From NCBI GenBank assembly GCA_033064195.1, contig JARBJD010000097.1:62001-126000 (forward strand): a DNA stretch of 64,000 nt, in the 5' to 3' direction. Shown piece after piece: positions 54,295 to 63,396 of this stretch. Position 1 is the stretch's first letter. Each line of letters opens with the position of its first letter. Both the position numbers and the translations under genes were made by a program. The stretch is from Blattamonas nauphoetae (Eukaryota > Preaxostyla > Oxymonadida). The notes beneath the pieces are model-generated. The model saw only the letters and a program-made list of their open reading frames with translations, did no database searches and was not told where the DNA came from.

Positions 54295-55307
54295 ACACAG
54301 AACGGAATCAGCGAACATTTCGAACTGTTTCTGGCTTCTTTTGGACAGCAAACACTGTTTGTGTGTGATCTTTGTCAGCTCTGGCATCACATGCTTGTCT
54401 TGCACGACACACTGCACAAATTGCTACAATTGTGACGACACTTTCACAACACCCTCCTCCCCACACCGATGTGCACTCAGCCACAACTCCCACATGCACC
54501 TGCCGTTCACGCTCGGCTTGCGGAACTTGGGAATGAAGAACACCCGCCGTGATGATGAACAGAACATACGTGGAAGTGCGGGCCATGAAATGTGATTGTT
54601 GGGTCTCTTCGATTGGATGTCATCGACAACACGATCGAGCAATGAAATGGAAACGAGAAAGCGGAATCGCGGGAGAGTCGTTGTCACTGGTCGAAGGAGT
54701 GAGCCATTTGCTGGGAAGGAACATCGCTGAACAAGCATTTTGAAGGAATCCGAAAACGAAGAATAAACCCAGTTCTCTCCGTCTCTCCGACTCTCCTCTT
54801 TCGTCCCAACTCGATGCTCGACACCAGCGACAGCATCTCTCAGCGACCCACTTCAGATTTCTTGAGAACTCGCCTTCCCATCCACCGCCTTTTCACCACT
54901 TTCTTGGAGAATGGAGCAGGAATGCGATTTTCGAAGATTGTGCTGAAACAGGATTCTCCGTTGTGTCTTCACGCTTGATCCGTGCTGCTGGTGTCTAGTT
55001 CATGTTCGTCGAAGTGGATGAACTGATCTTGACTGGAAACATCGAAGACACACGATTCTTCCTCAGCTCACTTACTCATCACATTGTGGACTCGAAATAA
55101 GAGAGAAGACGATAGATGCTCTGAAATGTCCGACGAACCCTTCTACCACATTCCATCGAACAATCGAAACAGATTCTTTGATCAATCATTCGGTCTCGTT
55201 CTCGCCCTGTCTCATTATTCTTGTATTGTTTCAGTCTTGGTTGGTTGCTTTCTTCTTCATTTTAGACATTTCTTTCATCTCGATTTCTTTCATTCAATCA
55301 TTAGTTG
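54295..55307. other. Array spacer between copies D and E
   Basis: The 3' flank (cagcaaacactgtttgtgtg, then gatctttgtc) is shared with copies F and G. About 54,815-55,140 is the array copy of the relic also found at about 38,775-39,165. The pyrimidine-rich upstream block of copy E starts at about 55,190. No intact gene. Confidence 0.6.
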
Positions 55308-55319
55308 TGACCCATAACT
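55308..55319 (+). promoter_or_regulatory. Fixed-distance upstream motif, family copy E
   Basis: TGACCCATAACT; CAT is 33 nt before the ATG at 55346. Confidence 0.6.
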
Positions 55320-55345
55320 AGCGTTTCGTCTCTGAATCTGACGGA

Positions 55346-56419
55346 ATGGGCAATGTAACGAAGAAAGTCGACACTTCCTCAAATACAACTCGATCTGATC
55401 TGTCTGTATCTGAGTTGCCATTATCAGTGGATAGATCGCCGTTCCAGAGAAGGATATTCATTCGAGATGAAACTTGGCACGAAAATGCCGTTGTCTTTCA
55501 ATCTCTTGTTACCACTTTGAAGTTCCAGCCTGACCTTGACGTTTCTCTGAAAGCGAAAGCTGTGACATTTCTAGAATCAGTGAATCCGTATACTCAATCA
55601 TCGGAGCATCCATTTATCCACAGCTATGCATCATTCACAGGCGATTCTTTGGCAGCCTTCGTACAATGCATTTTGGTGCTCATTTCTTCACCCAATCAAT
55701 TCACCAGCACAACAGCAATGAGACTGCTCAAAAATCTGATCATGTTGTGTCCGACTAAAGTCCGCCTTGCCCTCGTTAACGCTGATCTGGTCCCTCAAGT
55801 CATCAACACTCTAAATCCACAGTCTCTTTCGTTTGCAGAAACAGTCGATATCCACGTCAACCTCATGAAAACCATCCACCATTCTCTCTCGCTCACAACT
55901 TCGTATGGTCTTGCCGAATTCACAATTGAAGATGAAAATGAACAACAAGCTGTTCACGAGGCTGTCTTGAAGAAAGTTCTCCTTCCTTCGGAGAAATATA
56001 TATGGCATCTGTGCGTGAACCGCTGTTCGATCATCGATGGCGAGCTATGCAATGAATTCATGCATCTTCTTGCTGAACTCCTCCAAATATCTCCATATTT
56101 TCAACCAACAATGGATTTCGTCCTGAATATGCATGTATTTCTCACGATCCCAAGTTGTCTCACATTCGTCGAGGATGAAGAGTCAGTCTGGTATTTCATA
56201 TCTGACACGGTCGATACCCAGCGGGAATGGAACAAAAGAAGGGAAACAGTGCGAGAGATGGGGAAGACAGTGCATCGAATGTTGAGAATGGAGGGCTTCG
56301 AAGATGTGATTGAGAAAAAGCTGCGAAACGACAAAAACAGAATAAGGGGAAGAGGGCTTTTTGACAAATCGATCAAATTGAACAACTTGCTGGGCATGAA
56401 CGTTCCAAAACGTTGGTAG
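55346..56419 (+). CDS. Short alpha-helical family protein, copy E (intronless form)
   Basis: 1,074 nt from ATG to TAG, 357 residues. The segment homologous to the intron of copies A-D (55398-55430) begins AT and ends GG, so it has no splice sites and is read as protein (SVSELPLSVD). The FLNW motif is altered here (SPFQRRIF). Other landmarks remain: NADLVPQVINTLNP, IWHLCVNRCSIIDGEL, VFLTIPSCLTFVE, MLRMEGFEDVIEKKL and LNNLLGMNV. No domain of known function. Confidence 0.85.
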   Translation: MGNVTKKVDTSSNTTRSDLSVSELPLSVDRSPFQRRIFIRDETWHENAVVFQSLVTTLKFQPDLDVSLKAKAVTFLESVNPYTQSSEHPFIHSYASFTGDSLAAFVQCILVLISSPNQFTSTTAMRLLKNLIMLCPTKVRLALVNADLVPQVINTLNPQSLSFAETVDIHVNLMKTIHHSLSLTTSYGLAEFTIEDENEQQAVHEAVLKKVLLPSEKYIWHLCVNRCSIIDGELCNEFMHLLAELLQISPYFQPTMDFVLNMHVFLTIPSCLTFVEDEESVWYFISDTVDTQREWNKRRETVREMGKTVHRMLRMEGFEDVIEKKLRNDKNRIRGRGLFDKSIKLNNLLGMNVPKRW

Positions 56420-57006
56420 AATCAGATAAGAACCAGCGAAGACTCGAACCGAACAACACCCTCGCTCTCCACTCAAACCATCTCCCGTCCCTCATCCTCG
56501 TTTCTCCCGATTGCATCACCACTCTCTCGCTCTCTTGTGTTCTGATTTGAAGAGTGATTGACCAATCACGAAGGATTGTCGAACTGATCTGCGACAGACC
56601 CCAACACTCTCCACCACGCTGAACCCACACTCCTCTTCTTTTTCTTCGTTAGATTGTTGATTTTGATTTGGGTGTGGATGGTTGGTCTTTCGATTGGCAA
56701 GGACGGATTGGTGTGGGAATGAACGAACCAACTCCATCGACATTCATCCAACGATGTCACTCCATTCTCAACGAAACTCCATTCGAGTGCATTATCCTAG
56801 TCGTCCTCGAACATCTGAAGATGCTTCCAAGCCCTTCACTTTCGTCATCCAAGACACATCAACATGTGCCAATTCACGGCCGTTTTCGATCCCTGCTCCG
56901 TCTCCACCCTCCCTCTCACTCCCCTCTGCCTCTCCCTCACTACCCACACCCTCTCACTCCCCTCTGCCTCTCCCTCACCACCCACACCCTCCCACTCCTT
57001 ACCCTG
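56420..57006. other. Spacer and repeat-derived 5' side of copy F
   Basis: After the copy E 3' flank comes the recurring 200-bp block (about 56,490-56,650), then unique sequence and a CT-rich 38-bp repeat (about 56,910-57,000, unit cctctccctcaccacccaca ...). The repeat runs directly into the body of copy F. No TGACCCATAACG motif is present here. Confidence 0.6.
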
Positions 57007-58028
57007 GTATCTCTTCACACTCCTTATCCTATTCGTCAGATTGTTCTCCTTTCATGAATTGGAACGAAGAAAAGCTTGAATCTGTTGGCGAACAAGCAGT
57101 TGTCTTTCGGTCTCTCGTTGCTACATTGAAGTTGCAGCCTGTTCTTGATGCCTCGCTGGAAGCTAAAGCAGTGAAATTTCTCTACTTTGTGACACCAGAG
57201 AGTACACGTTCAGCACATGCTTTTCTTGGCAGCCTTGCATCGCCCTCTGATCATTCGTTAACAAACTTCATCCAGTGCATTGTGGTTCTCTTTTCTTCAG
57301 CCAGTAAGAGAATCATCACAGCAACAATGGAAATACTCGAAAATCTGTTCTCGTACGGTTCAGCCGAAGTTCAGTATACTCTCGTGCAAGCTGATCTGAT
57401 CCCTCAACTCATCAGTACTTTCAATCCACAGTCTATTACTTTTGCAGAAACAGTCGAGATCCACATATATCTCTTGAAAATCATCTGGTTCTCACTCTGG
57501 GTCTCAACTCAGGATGGTTTCACACAACTCGGAATTGAAGATGACGATGAACAACAAGCTATTCACGAGACAGTTCTGAAGCAAGTTCTCGTGCCTTCGG
57601 AGAAGTATATTTGCCATTTGTGCGCAAACCGCTATTCGATCGTCAATGGTGAGCAATCCAGGGATTTCGTGACATTCCTCGCACGTCTCCTCCGAATATG
57701 TCCATCTTATCAACGTACAGTGGACTTTGTCCTTCATATGGCAGTCCTTCTCGTGATTCCAAGTTGTCTCACGTTCTTCGAATCTGAACAGTCAATTTGG
57801 TATTTTCTGTCTTTAATGATCGGTGCCCAGCGGGATCGGAACAAAAAAGGCAGAGTTGTGCAACAGATGTGGAAGACATTGCATCGAATGTTGAGAATGG
57901 AGGGATTCGAAGAAATGACGGACGAAAAGCTGCGAAACGATAATGACAGAATATTCGGACAAAATATTGTTTCCGACTCGATCAAATGGAGCAATCTGCA
58001 GGGCATGAACCTTCCGGACCAGAAATAA
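56995..58028 (+). CDS. Short alpha-helical family protein, copy F, with replaced 5' end
   Basis: From the 33-nt cassette (57007-57039) to the TAA the length is 1,022 nt, identical to the intact copies, and the landmarks are present: DCSPFMNWNE, QADLIPQLISTFNP, ICHLCANRYSIVNGEQS, VLLVIPSCLTFFE, MLRMEGFEEMTDEKL and WSNLQGMNL. The first exon, its ATG and the upstream motif are missing; in their place is a CT-rich minisatellite. An open frame does continue upstream through the repeat to an ATG at 56682, so a chimeric protein with a Pro/Ser-rich leader is possible, but a 5'-truncated pseudogene is just as likely. Confidence 0.6.
57007..57039 (+). other. 33-nt GT...AG cassette (candidate intron), copy F
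   Basis: Begins GTATCTCTTC and ends ATTCGTCAG; 33 nt, no in-frame stop. Retained intact although the first exon is gone. Confidence 0.6.
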
Positions 58029-60138
58029 AAGCTGATACGAGCCTACAACTCTTTGACACTTATTCTGCCTTCTTTTGGACAACAAACACTGTTTGTGTGT
58101 GATCTTTGTCGGCTCTGGCATCACCTCACGATTTGCCAGAAAGATTGGGATTCTCTCTCGCCAGTCTCGCTCAATTTTCGCCACACTCTCCATCACCTCC
58201 ACTTTCGCTCTCTCGCACTGCTCGTCTGTGGAAGGCAGTGCGTTGTTCGATGTTCACCACAATCTCCTTCGCCGCCACTCTCGCACTGCTCGTTTGTGGA
58301 AAGCAATGTGTCGCTGGATGGATGAATTGTGAAGATTGGTGAGAGTTTGTGTCTCCGTGATTGTTTGGTGATTGTACTCCGAAATGGTCTTCTCTTGTTG
58401 GTTCCCTCCAATCATGAGATGGCATTTCAGAATCAATCCCACATCGACCATCGTTGTCGACTCTTCGGAATGACACTGCGGACTCTTTTGTGAGAGTGGA
58501 GAAGTGCTGCTCAACCTCACACACAGCCGCTCTCGGTGCGGTCCGATTCTGCCCCATCTCTGAATGCTCTGTAGATTGTTCGGAGGATGTGGGGTGCATG
58601 AAAAAGGATGATAAGAAGGGTGATGGATGGAATCAGACGAGAAAGAACGACGATGGACCTGCAAGTGACATGGATGTGAGGGAGAGAAGGGAGAAGAGTG
58701 AGAAGAAGCGAGCCAATGCGGAGAAACGGCACAACTCCCCTCGCGCACATCTCTCTGCCTGTGTTTGCCGCAGCAGACGAAGCTCGGTGTCACTTCTAGT
58801 CGCTTTCATTGACCGCACCGCAACTAATGACCGGCTGTCCACTCCCTCTTCACCAAAGCCAACCCCAACCGACTCGAAGGAAGGACGAGATTGCTGTTGG
58901 CTGACTTGGGGGAATGCCACAAGCGAACTGGGCAGAGTGCAGACAGACGGACAGAACACCGACGCAGTCAACCTCGCCGCAACTGATTGGGGAAGACTCG
59001 AACGACCCGAACCATTGGCTCCCCGCACTCCACTGTCTCCCGCCCCTCTTCCTCGTTTCTCCCGATTTCAACACCACTCTCTCGCTCTCTTGATTTGAAG
59101 AGTGATTGACCAATGACGAACGATTCTCGAGGTGATGTGGAACTGACTCGAACACTCTCACTCACGCTGAACACACCCCGATCTTCTTTTTCTTCGTTGG
59201 ATAGTGGATTTTGAAGAGTATATACATCATCTAGAATGTGTAAAGGTGGATTCTTGTGAAAATGAACAACATCAACCACATTGTTGTTCGCATTCGCATA
59301 TGCATCTGCCTCATCGCTGCACACCATTCGCTGTTCCTGTCACAGCTGTTTCTGTCTCAACATCTTCATACGATGAACAACTTGCTGGGCATGAACCTTT
59401 CATACCGTTGAATGAAACAGACCAGGACCAGCGATCCTTTCGAATCCTTCCATTGGACACACACGAACAGCAAATCAGACGAACTCGACTGTCACAACAG
59501 TTCTCTTCAGCATGTCTTCCGAATCGAACACGGACGGATCCGTCCCCTTCTCTCTCCTTCGCCCCCACAGCCAAGTCTTTTCACAGCTCGCTTTCCTCCA
59601 CTCCTCCTTCGGAGAATGGACGGATGGATTTATTGCTCTCCAAACAACACTCAACCAGGTTTCTGTCCCTCTCCGCTCGTTCAACCTCAGCTCCATCCCG
59701 ACCGAGCTCAAGTTCCGCAGCATCGGCAGTCTCGCTGCACCACCTGCCTGGTCTCCATCATCTTTTGTGTCACAGCGAGTGGAGGACATGAAACACTCGA
59801 TCGAACTGGAACTTGGAAGGGATGAATGGGACGAGTGGGGTGGATCGATTGTTGACTTGGATGGAGTTGAAGAAAGAAGCAAACATGTGACACTGAACAC
59901 ACCATGATCTTCGCCGGAATGCTGCCAGAACACGATTGTCAGCACGTCCACAACTCACCTCTCTTCCTCCAGTCTTCCCGTCCTTCGTCAGTGATGGCTT
60001 TGTGATTGAATCAACGAAACCGAGCATGAGCAATGAACGACATCAATGAAGAACTGATCTCAGTCTTCGTTGGTTGATTATTATTCTTCCGTTTGACGTC
60101 TGTTTCATCTCAAACTCTTTGTTTCTCTGGTTTTGTTC
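58029..60138. other. Array spacer between copies F and G
   Basis: Contains the shared 3' flank (gacaacaaacactgtttgtg), two neighbouring copies of the spacer word ending ctgctcgtttgtggaa (about 58,205 and 58,285), a block (about 58,760-58,900) that recurs at about 61,560-61,700 (gcagacgaagctcggtgtca shared), and the recurring 200-bp block at about 59,040-59,210. An open frame at 59512-59907 has an ATG but no recognisable domain; I do not call it. Confidence 0.55.
59358..59425 (+). pseudogene. 3' stub of another family copy
   Basis: Reads as the family C-terminus (NNLLGMNL), a stop, and then the typical 3' flank (gaaacagaccaggaccagcg). The rest of the gene is absent. It shows that at least one more copy once stood between F and G. 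Confidence 0.75.
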
Positions 60139-60150
60139 TGACCCATAACG
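60139..60150 (+). promoter_or_regulatory. Fixed-distance upstream motif, family copy G
   Basis: TGACCCATAACG, followed by AGTGATT; CAT is 33 nt before the ATG at 60177. Confidence 0.65.
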
Positions 60151-60176
60151 AGTGATTCGGCAAAGAATCAGAAAAA

Positions 60177-61250
60177 ATGAACACGAAAATCAAGAAAATA
60201 AAAGCTTTCTCACGTACAACGTGCTCTAATATGTCCTCCCCTCCGCTACCATTTCCAATGGATTGCTTGCCGTTTCTGAATTGGAGCGAAGATCGATTTT
60301 ATTATATTACTGAACAAGCAGTTGTCTTTCAGTCTCTCATTGCCGCTATGAAGTTGCAGCCTGCCCTTGATGCCTCTCTCGAAGCTAAAGCCGTAAAATT
60401 TCTCGAATCTGTAGTTAAGAATGACCATTATTCATCTGAAGCTTTTCTCCGCAGCTTTGCATCGCCCTCTGATATTTCATTGACCAATTTCGTCCAGCAT
60501 ATTAGGGTACTCATCTCTTATACCAATCGGGCAATCGCCAAAGTAACAATGAAGATAGTTGGTTCATTGATTCTCTACTGTTCGAGTGCCAACCGACTTG
60601 CTCTCGTCAAAGCTAATCTGATCCCTCAAATCATCAACACTATGAATCCGCAGTCACTTTCTTTTGCAGAAGCAGTCGATATCCACATCAACGTCATGAA
60701 AAGCATTCAGAAATCTATCTGGCTTGCAACTCCGGATGGTCTCGCAGACAACAGAATCAAACATCCTGATGAATCACAAACAATTAACGAGACGATCTTG
60801 AAGCAAGTGTTGGAGCCTTCCAAGCAATATATTTGCTATTTATGCGGAAAACGCTATTCGATCATCGATAGTGAGCAATCAGAAGAATACATGGATTTTC
60901 TTGCCTTTCTCCTCACAATATGTCCATCTTATCAACCCATAATGGAATTTGTACTTCATATGCCAGTCTTTCTCACGATCCCAAGTTGTCTCAAGTTTAT
61001 CGAATCCGAGAGCTCAATTTGGGGTTTTTTGTTACACATGTACAATGCCCAGCGGGAATGGAACAAAGACAGGGGAGAGGTTCGACAGAGGTGGAAGAAA
61101 GTTCGTCGAATGTTGAGAATGGAGGGCATCGAAGATGTGATTGAACAAAGGCTGCGAAACGACAAAAACAAACTCTACGGAAGATGTATTGTTGACCAGT
61201 CGATTGAATGGAGCAACCTGCAGGGCTTGAACCTTCAGAAACTGGAATAG
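60177..61250 (+). CDS. Short alpha-helical family protein, copy G (intronless form)
   Basis: 1,074 nt from ATG to TAG, 357 residues. The cassette region (60229-60261) starts AT and ends GG and reads as coding (MSSPPLPFPM). Landmarks: DCLPFLNWSE, KANLIPQIINTMNP, ICYLCGKRYSIIDSEQS, VFLTIPSCLKFIE, MLRMEGIEDVIEQRL and WSNLQGLNL. Function unknown. Confidence 0.85.
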   Translation: MNTKIKKIKAFSRTTCSNMSSPPLPFPMDCLPFLNWSEDRFYYITEQAVVFQSLIAAMKLQPALDASLEAKAVKFLESVVKNDHYSSEAFLRSFASPSDISLTNFVQHIRVLISYTNRAIAKVTMKIVGSLILYCSSANRLALVKANLIPQIINTMNPQSLSFAEAVDIHINVMKSIQKSIWLATPDGLADNRIKHPDESQTINETILKQVLEPSKQYICYLCGKRYSIIDSEQSEEYMDFLAFLLTICPSYQPIMEFVLHMPVFLTIPSCLKFIESESSIWGFLLHMYNAQREWNKDRGEVRQRWKKVRRMLRMEGIEDVIEQRLRNDKNKLYGRCIVDQSIEWSNLQGLNLQKLE

Positions 61251-63358
61251 AAACGGACAAGAACAAACGACTCTTTGACACTGTTTCTGACTTGTTTTGG
61301 ACAACGAACACTGTTTGTGTGTAATTTTTGTCGGCTCTAACACATCTTGGATGCGATGAGATGGTATGGAAACGTGAATGTGGACGTGAAGCTCCTCAGA
61401 CACTTCGTCTCCTTCGACGCATTCTAAATCTCCTTCCCACACATCTAACAGCCTATCTCCGAAAAGCAAGGATGTGAGGGAGAGAAGGAAGAAGAGTGAG
61501 GTGAGGAGAGATGCGAAGAGGCGAACATGCACGATTCCCCTCCCACGCATCGAACAGCCTGTCTCCGCCCCAGCAGACGAAGCTCGGTGTCACCTTTAGT
61601 CGCTCTCATTGACCACACCGCAACTGATGAGTGGCTGTCCCTTCACTCTTCACCAAACCAACCCAACTGCACTCGAGGGAAGGACGAGATTGATGTTGGC
61701 TCAACTCAGCGGAAGCAGAACAAGCCAACTCAGCAACGAGCAGACCGACCGAACACCGAGACAGCCGACATCGCCCTTTATTTACCACATCGTCTCAATC
61801 GTCACTGCAAAACGACCAAAACGGATCCTTCGCCACCACTCTCGCCCTGCTCGTTTCTGGAAGGCAATGCGTCGACCGATGTGTGTGCGACAGTGGATGG
61901 AGCTTTGAGTTGGCAAGCAGCGCTGAAGTGGGGATGACGAATAATCCACAACACTCACCACTCCACAGGATTTCATCGCTGTCGATCTGAAATGAAGTCT
62001 GACACTGTCCGACCTGGTCATCCATCCGACTGAACGATTCCTTGCCTGTTCCATCGGTGTCACCTCACTCTCATCAATCACCATCGCTGACAACGAGAGT
62101 GCCTTCTCCGATGATTCCATCATCGCCATCCACCTCACCAAGCACCTAACTCTCTCCATGTGGACCATCTCACTCTCCTCCATCACTCTTACCCATTTTC
62201 TCATCCACATCAATTCTGCCTCAACAGCCAGCTCGCTTGTGGAATGCCCTCCTTCTCAATCCACACATACCCACCATCAAAATTATCGTCCAATGAGAAG
62301 GCACCGGCATGCAGATTGAATGAATTGATTGAAGGGCATGCAGCGCCGAGAGGAGGAAGCAGCTGAACCCAATTGGACGATACTCCTCTCTCCCTCCACA
62401 TTCTGAATCTCCCTCGCTCATCAGCTGACCCTTCCGAATCCGATTCGGAAGGATCGGAAAATGTCGTCGCCCAATTCATGCCGTTCTCAATCCCTGTTCC
62501 GTCGCCACCCACACCCTCCCACTCACATCACCTCACTCGGTCTGTCGCGTCCTGGAAACCGTTCCTTCGAAGCAAGCTTGCACACGCCCGCATACGCATT
62601 TCTTCGTCTCGTCTGATTCTGTCCCCATTCCTGATTGATCCCCAAATTCTCACTTTCTCGAACTGTGTCTCCTCTCGTCACACTCACAGCCTTACCAGAC
62701 TCTGGGACAGAAAGAGATAATTCTGAAAGTGACCGGACAAGGCGCATCGCAGAAGCAGCACACTCACACACAGTTTGGGGGAAGTGATGTGTGTGGTGGT
62801 TGCGACTGAGCAAGCCTCCTGCGACGAGAAGAAGAAGGAAAGCACAAGGTGAGCGGACGACATCACAGAAAGGCCAACCCGTCGAGATAAGGCGTCTCGC
62901 AGAAGCAGCACACTCACATGCTGTTTGGGTGAAGTGTTGTTTGTGGTGCTGACACGTCGGACAGTGGCGTCTGTCTCGCAGAAGCAGCACACTCACATGC
63001 TTTTTGGGTGAAGGGACGTGTGTGGTCTTCAGACTCAGCCGAGACACGAGCGAGTGTTGTTGGTGTGGTGGGATGGAGACAGTCAATTATCACCTCACCT
63101 CATGACCAGTCGCAATGGCTGAAGCCAGGAAGATGAACAGTCGGTTCATGTTCGTAATCCGAACAGAGAATGGAACACAGCTTCGTCTCCAACCAAATCA
63201 TTCAGCAGTTCTCTCCTCCTCTTCTGCATTCATCCTTTGCAGTTCGTCCACACAATTCCTCTCCATTTTTAAATCATCTGAATATTGGTTAGTTGCTGTT
63301 TTCTGTTCTTTTTGGGCAAAATCTTCATCTAAATTTCATTGTTTCGCAAAGTCTGTTC
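61251..63358. other. Array spacer between copies G and H
   Basis: Repeats the copy-G-type 3' flank (gacaacgaacactgtttgtg), the block shared with about 58,760-58,900 (here about 61,560-61,700), and a spacer word near 61,840 (ctgctcgtttctggaaggca). Three imperfect repeats lie between 62,730 and 63,035. The pyrimidine-rich upstream block of copy H begins at about 63,290. No gene. Confidence 0.6.
62734..63035. repeat. Three imperfect spaced direct repeats
   Basis: Each contains cgcagaagcagcacactcac, followed by a variable tttgggg/tgggtgaag segment and a tgtgtggt-like end, at about 62,744, 62,898 and 62,976. The spacing is irregular (about 155 and 78 bp), so this is not a simple tandem array. Confidence 0.75.
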
Positions 63359-63370
63359 TGACCCATAACG
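63359..63370 (+). promoter_or_regulatory. Fixed-distance upstream motif, family copy H
   Basis: TGACCCATAACG; CAT is 33 nt before the ATG at 63397. Confidence 0.65.
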
Positions 63371-63396
63371 AGATTTTAGATTCAGAACTTTCACAA

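Noticed and set aside
59512-59907. A 131-codon ATG-started frame in an array spacer
   Set aside because: Several overlapping frames are open in the same stretch and no domain or repeat of it elsewhere was found; kept only as a remark.
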